Shown one piece after another: positions 26,764 through 35,586 of a DNA stretch of 46,817 nucleotides; the stretch's first letter is position 1, and each line of letters begins with the position of its first letter. The DNA comes from Candidatus Rhodoferax odensensis (GTDB lineage: Bacteria; Pseudomonadota; Gammaproteobacteria; Burkholderiales; Burkholderiaceae_C). Both the position numbers and the translations under genes were made by a program. The notes under the pieces were generated by a model, which was given only the letters and a program-made list of their open reading frames with translations, was not told where the DNA came from and did no database searches. The DNA is taken from the NCBI GenBank assembly GCA_016718405.1, contig JADKDJ010000021.1, positions 1 through 46,817 on the forward strand, in the 5' to 3' direction.

Positions 26764-27497
26764 GCCGCATCCTCCTGGCCCTTGCGCCGGATACCGCGAA
26801 TCGTGCCGTCCTTCAAAAAGATGGTGTCGTCCGCGGCCTTGATCACCTCGGGGTCATGTGACGAGAAGAGAAAAGAGATCTGATAGCGCTCGACCATCCT
26901 GCGCATCAAATTCAGAATGGCGGCCCCGGTCTGGCTGTCCAGATTGGCGGTAGGCTCGTCGGCGATGACCAGTTTGGGTTGGCGTGCCAGGGCGCGGCCG
27001 ATCGCCACGCGCTGGCGCTGCCCGCCCGACAGCTGGCCCGGAAGGTTCTTGGCCTTGTCGCCCAGGCCCACCGCATCGAGCAGCTTGGGCACCCGGTCAC
27101 CACGTTTCTTGGCCGAGGCGCCCGCCAACAGCAGTGGGTACTCGATGTTTTCGTAGGCGCTCAGTACCGGAAGCAGATTGAAGTTCTGAAAAATGAAACC
27201 AATGTTCTTGGCCCGGAAATCCGACAAGTCATCGTCGCTCAAGTCGCCGACCTTGCAATCGGCGACGATGATCTCTCCGTTGTCGGGCCGGTCGATACAG
27301 CCGATCATGTTCAGCAGCGTGGTCTTGCCGCTGCCCGACGGGCCCAACAGCACTGTAAAGCAGGCATGACGAACGAGAATGTCAACGCCCTTGATCACCG
27401 GGACGCTGATCGAATCCATGTGATAGGTCTTTTCAACCTGTGTGAGCACCGCCACCGGCCCCTGGGCTCCCGATTGGCTGGTCGTCTGATCGGTCAT
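26760..27497 (-). CDS. ABC transporter ATP-binding protein, MacB/LolD-like
   Basis: The 245-residue ATPase of the operon. Walker A GPSGSGKTTLLNMIG, Q-loop FIFQNFNLLPVLSAYENI, signature LSGGQRQRVAIGRALA, Walker B LVIADEPTANLDS and the H-loop SSHDPEV are all intact. The short LolD/MacB form without extra domains fits the FtsX-type permease immediately downstream. First gene of the operon that continues to the PIG-L gene; its ATG is 194 bases from the divergent phosphatase gene, and the promoter must lie in 27498-27691. Confidence 0.93.
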   Translation of the reverse strand: MTDQTTSQSGAQGPVAVLTQVEKTYHMDSISVPVIKGVDILVRHACFTVLLGPSGSGKTTLLNMIGCIDRPDNGEIIVADCKVGDLSDDDLSDFRAKNIGFIFQNFNLLPVLSAYENIEYPLLLAGASAKKRGDRVPKLLDAVGLGDKAKNLPGQLSGGQRQRVAIGRALARQPKLVIADEPTANLDSQTGAAILNLMRRMVERYQISFLFSSHDPEVIKAADDTIFLKDGTIRGIRRKGQEDAA

Positions 27498-27691
27498 GTG
27501 TCGTCCCTAAATCGATGTGGCTGATCGATCATCGGGCAAGGTCAAGACATCGACCGTCGACGATACAACCCGGCAAGCAGTGTACTGCGTTGCATGCTGG
27601 AAGTCTTCGATGCCAGCACGGGTGTCGCAGCGCGTCACCCGAAGGCGCCCTCCGCGCTGCCAGCCGATACTGAGCCAATAGAATCCGCAGC

Positions 27692-28168
27692 ATGACCAAG
27701 ATCCTGATGGTGTGCATGGGCAACATCTGCCGCTCCCCGATGGCTCGGGCGGTGGCCGAGCGAGCCGTAGCGCAGACGGGGCGTGAGCGACTTAGCATGA
27801 CTGGTCGCCTGACGTTTGACTCAGCCGGCACCCACGCGCACCATATTGGCGAGCGAATAGACCCCAGAGCGGCCGCGGCGCTTTTGGCGCGCGGCTACCC
27901 TCCGGTGAAGGGGCGCTCGCGACGCATCGATGACGCGGACTTTGAGAAGTTCGACCTCATCCTGGCCATGGATCGCGGCAATCTGGCGAGCCTTCAAAAC
28001 ATCTGTCCCGCTCAGCACGTTAGCAAGCTACGTTTGTTGCTGGACTTTGCAGATGGCATGCGTGGTGCGGACGTGCCCGACCCCTACTATGGCAACGCGC
28101 AGGGCTTCGAGCGCGTGCTCGATCTGTGCGAGCTGGGCGCCTCTGGATTGATCAGGGCGCTGCGTTAA
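27692..28168 (+). CDS. Low-molecular-weight protein-tyrosine phosphatase
   Basis: A cytoplasmic phosphatase (158 residues) with the P-loop VCMGNICRSPMA (nucleophile Cys, CX5R) at residues 8-19 and the general-acid segment DVPDPYYG (DPYY) near 128-135. In polysaccharide loci such enzymes (Wzb/Etp-like) dephosphorylate BY-kinases. The tyrosine autokinase of this window is at 13519, 13 kb away, so a functional link is an inference. Divergent from the ABC/LolA-like operon. Intact. Confidence 0.92.
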   Translation: MTKILMVCMGNICRSPMARAVAERAVAQTGRERLSMTGRLTFDSAGTHAHHIGERIDPRAAAALLARGYPPVKGRSRRIDDADFEKFDLILAMDRGNLASLQNICPAQHVSKLRLLLDFADGMRGADVPDPYYGNAQGFERVLDLCELGASGLIRALR

Positions 28169-28231
28169 GCCAGTAGACGACTTCCCTTTGCGGATTTCTG
28201 TCGCTCGCGCTCCTGGTCCATCGTCGCGCGG

Positions 28232-29225
28232 CTACAGGAAGTCTGTATCCCCGCCAGTTAGCAGCCACTGGTCGCGTGTGGTCTCGGGGCCGGTCCGGGT
28301 GTCCAGGTGTTGCAGGGAATCGTGATGCCCAGGTCGGTGGTGGTCGTATTGCCGCCAAACCGATTTGCATAGGCCGCGCTGATCCACAAGTTGATACTCG
28401 TCGCCCCAGGGCTGCGGCAATACCTTGCATGGCACGCGCGCAGTTCGGCCAATTCACCGGTGCGGCGATCAGGTCGATCCACTCAATGTCCCCGGCCTTG
28501 CGTCGGTAAACCAGTAAAGCCAGCGGTTTGCGGGAAACGCGATGGTAGAGCCAGGTTAGCTCGTAACGCAGCGTGGGATGCTCCAGAAAACGTTGTTGGA
28601 CCCAATCTGAGTTGCGCAGCGGGACCACGGCGTCGGCCGTTGCCTGTGCCATCTTGGCCCAAAGTTGGTCGACCTTTCGTTGCCACCCGGTCTCGGACGG
28701 CAAAAAAGGTCGCGTTGCCCGCCACCACGGCACTGCGCTGCGCTGCGCCGAGCAACGCAAATTGACCACCTTTCCATTGCGCTCGTACAAGCCACGCCCG
28801 GCACCTAGTTGCATGTGGCGATCGTTCGAAAACCCATACCCCAGCAAAGCCGCCTGGTCGTAGCCGACGTACCGGGTCAGGAACGCCGATGTCGCCAGAA
28901 AGAACGGCCCTTTACGCGACAGCGTGCCGCGCTCGTTTGGTCGCACCATCACGTCGCCCATCTGCATTGCGGTCACCGGCTTGCCAAACATCAACACCTG
29001 GCGCGGAAAGCCGGCGTAGTGGGCCACAAGCTCATCCTGCACGTTCCACACACCCATGGCCACACCGCGACCGTTGGCGTATTTCCAGTGCCAAAGCGCA
29101 TCGCTCATGGGCGTGCCAAATACCACTTGGAAGAGCTCGCGCATGGCGTCTTTGTGATGGGGCAAAACCGGACCCGTACGCCATTGAGGCTCGGGTTCAG
29201 TGTTCAGGTCGTTGGAGCTAGTCAT
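28232..29225 (-). CDS. GNAT/FemAB-like acyltransferase of a polysaccharide locus (frameshifted 3' end)
   Basis: A GNAT-fold protein of unknown substrate. Conserved-looking core: LFQVVFGTPMSDALWHWKYA, VWNVQDELVAHYAGFPRQVL, AMQMGDVMVRPNERG and LTRYVGYDQAALLGYGFSND, which fit the acetyl-CoA-binding half of GNAT proteins found beside glycan genes. The given frame runs to 28152 with an implausible basic tail. Frame changes near 28415 and 28285 instead give WISAAYANRFGGNTTTTDLG and DQWLLTGGDTDFL, stopping at 28232. That ending resembles related GNAT-like proteins. Corrected length is about 330 residues. Divergent from the acyltransferase-3 gene. Confidence 0.68.
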
Positions 29226-29334
29226 GCATCAAATCAGAGAGAGCCATGGCGAAGGGTCGGAGCCACAGCGTGGCATGGTCGCGTAATATACTAGGCGCTC
29301 CTCGTTTCAGCGAACTCGGTGGTCGAAACGCACC

Positions 29335-30477
29335 ATGTCATTTCTTCGATTGCCGCAGCTCGACGCCGCGCGCGGACTGGCGGCCTGTGTTGTGTTGACA
29401 GTCCACCTTGCGCAAACCTTTGGATGCCCATTGCCGGTCCGGCACACTGGCTAGTACCGATTTTGGGATCGGCCGGCCGTCATGCCGTGCTGGTGTTCTA
29501 TCTCCTAAGTGGCTTTCTCATTGTCCAAAGCATTGGCCACAACATCCGCACCCATGGTGTGTTTGCCGGGCGCAGTTACTTTTTCTCGCGATTGGCTCGT
29601 CTGTACCCACCGCTGCTGCTGGCGATTGTATCGACCACTCTGGTGGCCTGGCTCATCAACGGCTTGGCCCTCAATGGCAGCGTGAGTCAGCCTTTCAAGC
29701 GCTGGGACTGGGCTTGGGCGTGACGCCGGCCTATGCCATGAGCCCATGGGAGCCCGTGCAGTCAGCCTTGTTTGTGCGCGGTTTCGCGCTGGTCAACCCG
29801 CCGTTCTGGTCGCTGTTTGTGGAAGCCCGTCTTTACCTGGTGGCGGGCTTGCTGGCCTTGGGTGCGACGCGGCCCGGCGCCTTTCGTGTTTTTCTACCGC
29901 TTGGCTTCGGGCTACTGGGCCTTTGTCTTTGGGAGGACGCGGCTTTTTGGGTCTATGCAACCGTATGGTCGGCCGGTGGCGTAACGGGCTGGCTGGTGCA
30001 AACCCGGTACCGCTTCATCCGTACCGGACTGTCCATGCTGGCCATTGGCTATTTGCTCCATTTGGCGTTTGCCCGTCCGGGGCAGCTTTCCATCTACGAG
30101 CCTGACGCCCAGCTAAACCAGTTCATGCAGGTTACCTGGGGGCTGGCTTACGCCGCGTTGTTGTTTGACTTGCGTTGGCCGCTACGTTGGTTGGCTTTGC
30201 CGCAACAAGTGGCGGGTTGGTCGTACACACTTTATCTGCTGCATTGGCCCTATTTGGTATTGGTCTTGTCTTTGAGTCAGGTTTGGATCGGTGTCTCACC
30301 GTGGCGTGCCACCTGCATGACGGCGCTGGCAGTGCTGGTGGCACTTGGCACAGGCGCTGGGCCGGCTATTGGGCCGAGCGGCCCGCCTACTTCCGAAACC
30401 TGCTGGAGCAGGCTTGGCAGCGCCACATTGTTCGAACTCCCGGTCTTGACAGAACTGATCGCCGCGAGCCCACCTGA
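29335..30477 (+). CDS. Acyltransferase-3 family membrane protein (about three frameshifts)
   Basis: An integral-membrane O-acyltransferase (OafA/NolL type) that O-acetylates cell-surface sugars. It starts at ATG 29335: MSFLRLPQLDAARGLAACVV contains the family's LDAARGLA motif. The frame changes near 29430 to SAGRHAVLVFYLLSGFLIV (the FyLLSGfL hallmark) and SRLARLYPPLLLAIV (R-x10 RhaP region). It changes near 29695 to AYAMSPWEPVQSAL and onwards through several helices to YTLYLLHWPYLVLVLSLSQ. It changes again near 30345 to WAGYWAERPAYFRNLLEQAW. Stop 30475-30477. Corrected length is about 380 residues with ten or so helices. It lies upstream of wzt and probably decorates the same polysaccharide. 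Confidence 0.85.
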
Positions 30478-30502
30478 TTGACTGTTGGCGCTGACCCAAA
30501 GA

Positions 30503-31711
30503 ATGAATCACGAACCCATCATCTCGCTAGACCAAGTGGCCAAGCGATACCGACTCTATCGTAAACCGCAGGACCACCTCAAGCAGCTTCTGTGGGGTGG
30601 GCGCCGCCAATACGGCAAGGAATTTTGGGCACTGCACGAAACATCGCTCACTATCCGCCATGGGGAGGTGGTCGGTATTGTTGGCCGTAATGGCGCCGGC
30701 AAGTCGACCTTGCTGCAACTCGTGTGCGGCACCCTGAACCCCAGCCATGGCAGTGTGTCGGTGCGCGGCAATGTGGCCGCTTTGCTGGAGCTTGGTGCGG
30801 GCTTTAACCCGGACTTCACCGGGCGCGAAAATGTCTACCTGAACGCGGCGATTTTGGGCTTTGCACGCGAAGAAATTGATCGCCGTTTTGCCAGCATCGT
30901 TGAGTTTGCTGACATTGGCGATGTGATCGATCAACCCGTAAAAACTTACTCCAGCGGCATGTATATGCGGCTGGCATTTTCGGTGGCCATCAACGTGGAC
31001 CCCGACATCCTGGTTATTGACGAAGCCCTATCGGTTGGCGACGGGGTTTTCGCTCGCAAGTCCTTCGACCGCATTATGGCCATGAAGGACGCCGGCAAAA
31101 CCATTTTGTTCTGCTCGCACTCAACGTACCATGTCGAATCGATCTGCAGCCGCGCGATCTGGCTCAATCACGGCAAAGTCGAGCGCGATGGCCCGGTGGC
31201 CCAGGTGCTGAGCGCTTACAACGACTTTCTGGGTCAAGAAGCACACGGAATTGTTCCCCCAGAGCCATCGTCTGAGCCGGAACCTGCGCCGGTGTTCATT
31301 CCAGGGCATGGGCGGGTCACCCACATTTTGGCCAGTGCCAACGGCCAGACCGGCAAGCGGCTGACCCTGCACACGGGCCAACATGACCTGGTGCTTGACG
31401 TTGGCTTTGTTGTCGACCCGGCGCTGGCCAGTCCGAGCGTCATCATGTCGCTCTTCACCGTGGGGGGCATGCTGGTCTGCAGCGCAGGCTCTCACAACGA
31501 CGGTGTGGTCTTGGGGCGCGACTCGCACGGCGTCGGGCACACCAAGCTGCACTTTCCTCACTTGCCCTTGCTCAAGGGGGAGTATTTCATCAACGTGTTT
31601 CTCGCTTGCGAGCGCGGCGTCTATTATTACGACACGGTGCTGTACGCGGTCGAGCTGGAAGTCTCGCAGGACGGGCTGGAGCAAGGTGTTGTGACCTTGC
31701 CGCACCATTGA
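30503..31711 (+). CDS. wzt: Polysaccharide ABC exporter ATPase with C-terminal carbohydrate-binding domain (Wzt)
   Basis: ATPase of an ABC-2 polysaccharide exporter, about 402 residues. The N-terminal domain has Walker A IVGRNGAGKSTLLQLVCGTL, the polysaccharide-exporter motif LGAGFNPDFTGRENVYLNA, signature YSSGMYMRLAFSVA (the degenerate Wzt/TagH type) and Walker B ILVIDEALSVGD. After a Pro/Glu-rich linker (residues ~250-270) a beta-rich domain runs to the end. In Wzt proteins that domain recognises the modified non-reducing end of the O-glycan. ATG at 30503 is chosen over TTG 30485. The methyltransferase downstream could make that terminal mark. Its permease (wzm) is encoded 2 kb away on the opposite strand. 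Confidence 0.92.
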   Translation: MNHEPIISLDQVAKRYRLYRKPQDHLKQLLWGGRRQYGKEFWALHETSLTIRHGEVVGIVGRNGAGKSTLLQLVCGTLNPSHGSVSVRGNVAALLELGAGFNPDFTGRENVYLNAAILGFAREEIDRRFASIVEFADIGDVIDQPVKTYSSGMYMRLAFSVAINVDPDILVIDEALSVGDGVFARKSFDRIMAMKDAGKTILFCSHSTYHVESICSRAIWLNHGKVERDGPVAQVLSAYNDFLGQEAHGIVPPEPSSEPEPAPVFIPGHGRVTHILASANGQTGKRLTLHTGQHDLVLDVGFVVDPALASPSVIMSLFTVGGMLVCSAGSHNDGVVLGRDSHGVGHTKLHFPHLPLLKGEYFINVFLACERGVYYYDTVLYAVELEVSQDGLEQGVVTLPHH

Positions 31712-31724
31712 CTGGCCTCTTGAT

Positions 31725-33005
31725 ATGACCGACATTGTCTCAACACCCACAGCACTCGACATCACCGCCATGTGGTGTCGCCACCATGCCCACCTGGTGC
31801 CGAACGCCGTGCACCTGCCCCTGCCGGCCAGCCAGCATGTTTCGTGCGGTTTGTGTGGCAGCAAGCAGGCGCTTCAGGTGCGCGGTCACTTGCGTTTTGG
31901 GGCCGATCGATGGGTCAACGACGGGCTGGTCACGCATTGCGGAGCCTGCGGGCGCTTCAGTTTGCCAGAGACGTATCTTCAAACCTTGAATCTGTTGCCG
32001 CACGAGACGCTCACAGCGTTGGATGCGCGCTTGTGGTCCAGCGCGCCGACCTTCCTGAATATTGAGCCGACCACCCGCTGCAACTTCAATTGCTGGTACT
32101 GCGTTGGGCGGCACATGAAGCAGGCCGATATCCGGGTCGAGGACTTTGCCGCCGTGCTGGGCAATTTCCCCAGCTTGCAAGCCATCGCGCTGGTGGGCGA
32201 GGGCGAGCCTTTGCTGCACAAGGGCTTCTTTGATATGGCCAACATGGCGCGCGAGCGGGGCATCCGGGTAACGATGATCTCCAACGGCTCCGCATTCAGC
32301 CAAAGCGTGATTCAGAAGCTGTGTGAAGCCCAGATCGCCTACGTCTCAATTTCCATTGACTCCATTGACCCCGCAACGTTTGCCAGTTCGAGGCTGGACG
32401 GGGACCTCAACCGCATCTGGGACGGCATCGAAGCGCTCGCGGTACCGCGATGCGCATGGCTACCGTTATCCCCGCATCGGCTTAAAAGGCACCTTGTTCA
32501 CGCACACACAGGGCGAAATCCCCGCCATCGTGACCGAAGCAAAGCGACGCGGGGTTGATGTTTTTGAAGGCTTTCAACGGTTGAACTCGATGCGCTCCTA
32601 CACTCGCATCTACCCCAAAGACCAGCTTGGCCAATTGCCCCACATCGACCGCGTGAACGCAGCCATCCAGCATGACAGCCATTGGGCTATCAGCACGCAA
32701 CTGCAGAGTGCCGAGGCGTTTTGTGAAGCCGAGGGTATCCAGCTAGGGGTCGGCGGCAAGCCCAATGGTCTGCGGCCCAACTGCGATGAGCGGTGGTTGT
32801 ATGCACTGTTGTCGGGAGACGTCACCCCTTGTTGTCAGGTCAAGCAGGTGCTTGATCCAGACTGGAACCTGACTCGCAATAACGTGCAACAGATCCTCAG
32901 CAATCCGCACTATGAGAACACGCGCTTCAACCTGTGGAACGGCGTTTCCCGAACTATTGCCAGGGCTGCGTCAAAACGCAGGTGTCCTGCGTCCCGACCG
33001 CATGA
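31725..33005 (+). CDS. Radical SAM/SPASM protein with N-terminal zinc ribbon (two frameshifts)
   Basis: A radical S-adenosylmethionine enzyme. The N-terminal ~80 residues form a likely zinc ribbon with two CxxC pairs (CGLCGSK and HCGACGR). The radical SAM cluster motif CNFNCWYC lies in EPTTRCNFNCWYCVG near residue 115. The SPASM-like C-terminus has PCCQVKQVLD and, after frame correction, FPNYCQGCVKTQVSC, which would hold auxiliary Fe-S ligands. Frames change near 32445 (to RYRDAHGYRYPRIGLKGTLF) and near 32945, and the corrected stop is TGA 33003-33005, overlapping the next ATG. About 426 residues. It sits between wzt and a methyltransferase, so a sugar or lipid modification of the exported glycan is likely, but the substrate is unknown. 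Confidence 0.85.
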
Positions 33006-33848
33006 GCGAGCCCAACCCGCCGATGGTCAACAGTCAGGCCTACTGGAGTGGCCGCTTTGAGAACGACTGGGAGCAACTGCAGGGCCCACGCCAGACCTGG
33101 TTCTTCAGTCAACTCGCGGTGAAAGCCTGGCCCCCGTGGCTGCGGGCCAGCCTGACTCGGGACCGCCTGACTCTGTGCGACTGGGGCTGCGCCCTCGGCG
33201 ATGGTGTAGATGTGCTGGGACAGTCCTTTGGCACGCCGGTCTGCGGCGTTGATTTCTCGGCGCCGGCCATCGAGCGCGCGCGACAGCGCTTTGCGCAGTA
33301 CGAGTTTTTGGTCGAAGATTGGTTAGCCGAAGCAGTCTCATCACAGTTTGATGTGGTGTTCTCCTCCAACACGCTTGAGCATTTTGCGCAGCCGTGGCAG
33401 GTGCTGGTCCGCTTGGCAGAACACGCGCGGCATCATGTGGTGTTGCTGCTACCGTACCAGGAGCATCCCCGCTCGGCCGAACACGAATACAGCTTTGATG
33501 CCACCAACATTCCAGTGGCGCCGATTGAGGGTTGGTGTTTGGCCCAAAGCACTGTCATCGATTGCGGCCAATCGCCTTACTGGGCCGGACAGCAAATAAT
33601 GTTGGTCTATTCGCGCCAGACCAGCCTGCAAGCTCAGCAGTTAACGGTCGCGGATCTGCAAGCCCGCGGCCCCGCAGCTGTCCGGAGCAGCCGACACTAT
33701 CGCCTTGCGCTGCGAGATTGCCGAGTTGCGCGCGCAGGTGGCCCTACTGCAGCGCGCCCCAAGGTTGACGGATCCGACGCTACCCATGACGCGCCCAGCC
33801 CGCAAGGCATGGCTGCGCCGCGTGATCGACAAAATCAGCGCAGACTGA
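33002..33848 (+). CDS. Class I SAM-dependent methyltransferase with C-terminal coiled coil (one frameshift)
   Basis: A methyltransferase probably acting on the glycan exported by Wzt/Wzm. The SAM-binding motif I is CDWGCALGDGVDVLG and motif IV is FDVVFSSNTLEHFAQPW. The start ATG at 33002 overlaps the radical SAM stop (ATGA) and gives MSEPNPPMVNSQAYWSGRFE, where YWSgRF is a common start of this type. The given frame reads on to 34171 antisense to wzm and is spurious there: near 33680 the frame shifts to GAADTIALRCEIAELRAQVA, a short coiled coil, ending KAWLRRVIDKISAD at 33848. Corrected length is about 282 residues. Such coiled-coil tails occur in chain-terminating methyltransferases of ABC-dependent O-antigens, which would fit the Wzt carbohydrate-binding domain. 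Confidence 0.85.
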
Positions 33849-33888
33849 CCCTGCGCTTCGGCCTGGTGCAGGCTCTGCCCCGATTGGT

Positions 33889-34692
33889 TCAGACTACGTC
33901 CGCGAATCCCTTGCGCACTTGCCTGAAAAACAGCGCGCCCACGACGGCTACCGCGCAGCAAGCCGCGAAGTGCCACGCCAGCGCCGACCAATCGGGCCAA
34001 CTGCCATCAATGATGACCAGTCGGGTTTGGGTGATTGTCAGCGCCAGCGGGTTGAGCGCCATCCAGGGTTGCACAGCTTTCGGCAAGGCCTCAACCGGGA
34101 AGAAGATTGGGCTCAAAAACATCATCAGGCTCAGCAGCATGCCCAGCACCTGCGCGACATCGCGCACGTAGGTTCCCAGCGCCGATAGCAGCCAGCCCAG
34201 GCCAACCGACAACGGCAGCAGCGCCAGCCACACCAGGGGCAGCGCCAGCAGGGTGGCATGCACGGCGCCGTGCTCCCAGATACCGAAGCACACCAACAAC
34301 ACCAGCGCAATGCCCAAATGGGCCAAGCTCGATACCGCGTTGACCCAAGGCAAGATCTCCAGGGGAAACACCACCTTTTTGACCAAGTGCGGCTGCTCCA
34401 GGATTAAGCGCGGCGCGCGGCTCACGCATTCGGCAAAAAAGTTGAAGACCGCCAGACCCGCGTACAGGCGCAGGGCAAACAGCAGGTCACTCTCGACACT
34501 GCTGCCCCAGCGCAACCGAAGAACAAAACGAAATACAAAGGTGTACACGGCCAGCATAAGCAGCGGTGTCAGCACGGCCCAGGCAGTGCCCAGAATCGAT
34601 TGGCGATAACGCGCGTGCATTTCCCGCTGTGCGAATTGGCGTATTAGGCCGACGTGGCGCCAAGGGAAAAAATAGGTCAGCAAGGGTTGCAC
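33889..34692 (-). CDS. wzm: Polysaccharide ABC exporter permease (Wzm)
   Basis: Inner-membrane permease (267 residues, about six helices) of an ABC-2 glycan exporter. The N-terminal amphipathic region FAQREMHARYRQSILGTAWA is the family hallmark, followed by LTPLLMLAVYTFVFRFVLRL and the conserved gate-helix text FLSPIFFPVEALPKAVQPWM. The start is GTG at 34692. Unusually, it is convergent with the wzt cluster (wzt at 30503 is on the plus strand) and lies downstream of the crp-like gene, so exporter subunits are in two transcripts. Intact. Confidence 0.92.
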   Translation of the reverse strand: MQPLLTYFFPWRHVGLIRQFAQREMHARYRQSILGTAWAVLTPLLMLAVYTFVFRFVLRLRWGSSVESDLLFALRLYAGLAVFNFFAECVSRAPRLILEQPHLVKKVVFPLEILPWVNAVSSLAHLGIALVLLVCFGIWEHGAVHATLLALPLVWLALLPLSVGLGWLLSALGTYVRDVAQVLGMLLSLMMFLSPIFFPVEALPKAVQPWMALNPLALTITQTRLVIIDGSWPDWSALAWHFAACCAVAVVGALFFRQVRKGFADVV

Positions 34693-34781
34693 GTTGGGTT
34701 TAACGGGGTGGACGAATGGGGGTGGCCAAATTGAACCATAGGCAAAGGCGACAGCGCTTCGCTGCGTCTGGGCTCAGCTGC

Positions 34782-35483
34782 TCAGGCCTTGGGCGGGTCA
34801 ACGCGGCCTTCGGCAATTTCTTTCAAATAGTCGGCACGAACCAGCTTCAAGGTGTTGCCTTCACGCACCAAAATCTTGTTCAAAAACAGCAAGTGAAAAG
34901 CCCGTGTCACGGTTTCGCGACTGGCGTTGATCATGATCGCCAGTTCCTGGTGCGTCGGCACCTGGTCCACAGCGGTGTCCCCACTGGTTGCCGGAGGCGA
35001 CGACAATTGTAGGAGCAGCACACACAAGCGCTGAAACGGGTTGGGTAAACCCAGCAAAGTGCGCTGCGCCATCACTGTGCGCACGCGGTGGGCCAGCCGT
35101 GCCATCACCGCACGCGCCAGCTCCGGGTTCATTGAGATCAGTTCTCGCGCCGCCCTGGCTTCCAGAAAAGCCACGGTTGACCTGGCCGCAGCAACCACAA
35201 ATTCAGACGCAGCCTTGCCGTCCACGACCGACAACTCGCCAAAATAGTCCCCGGGGTCGACAAAATACAGGCCCACACTGCGCCCATCCACGGTAAAATC
35301 GACCCCCTGCAGGCGCCCTTCCACCAAGAAGCCAAGCTCCTGTGTGGGGCTGTCCTTGGACATGACCATGGCCCTACGGGCGAAAGACTTCAGCCCCATC
35401 TGCGCTGACAAGGGTTCGAGCGCGTCCCGTGAAAGCGGGTGCAAAAGCGGAAATTGAGTCAATAATTGGAGCGAGACGGGCAT
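34782..35483 (-). CDS. Crp/Fnr-family transcription regulator with atypical effector pocket
   Basis: A 233-residue Crp-type regulator: cNMP-binding barrel (residues ~10-130), dimer helix, and winged helix (~160-215). The recognition helix is NASRETVTRAF; the R-E-T-V-x-R pattern is the E. coli CRP type, so TGTGA-N6-TCACA-like operators are expected. In the phosphate-binding cassette FGELSVVDGKAASEF, Glu and Ser are kept but the Arg that contacts the cAMP phosphate in CRP (Arg82) aligns with Ala. There are no Cys ligands for an FNR-type cluster. It may thus respond to another nucleotide, or act without ligand. Divergent from the FecR/CHASE2-cyclase operon and 89 bases upstream of wzm on the same strand. 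Confidence 0.9.
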   Translation of the reverse strand: MPVSLQLLTQFPLLHPLSRDALEPLSAQMGLKSFARRAMVMSKDSPTQELGFLVEGRLQGVDFTVDGRSVGLYFVDPGDYFGELSVVDGKAASEFVVAAARSTVAFLEARAARELISMNPELARAVMARLAHRVRTVMAQRTLLGLPNPFQRLCVLLLQLSSPPATSGDTAVDQVPTHQELAIMINASRETVTRAFHLLFLNKILVREGNTLKLVRADYLKEIAEGRVDPPKA

Positions 35484-35519
35484 TCAACCCGAGTTTATCG
35501 GTTTACAACTGCCCCAACT

Positions 35520-35535
35520 TGTGATTGACGGCACA
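35520..35535. promoter_or_regulatory. CRP-like operator in the crp/fecR divergent gap
   Basis: TGTGATTGACGGCACA fits the CRP core TGTGA-N6-TCACA at nine of ten positions. It lies 36 bases upstream of the regulator start (35483) and 51 bases before the FecR-protein ATG (35587). Binding here could repress or activate either gene and would make the regulator autoregulatory. Confidence 0.6.
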
Positions 35536-35586
35536 GAAACCATTCGCCAGACGTGCGACCATCACACCCTACTTCGAGGTGAAGCC

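Noticed and set aside
33850..34171. Extension of the methyltransferase frame to 34171
   Set aside because: It lies antisense to wzm and follows a frame slip; the other frame gives a coiled coil and stop at 33848.
35550..35575. Second CRP half-site pair near the fecR start (ATCACACC)
   Set aside because: The only upstream partner has a 3-base spacer, not the 6 needed.
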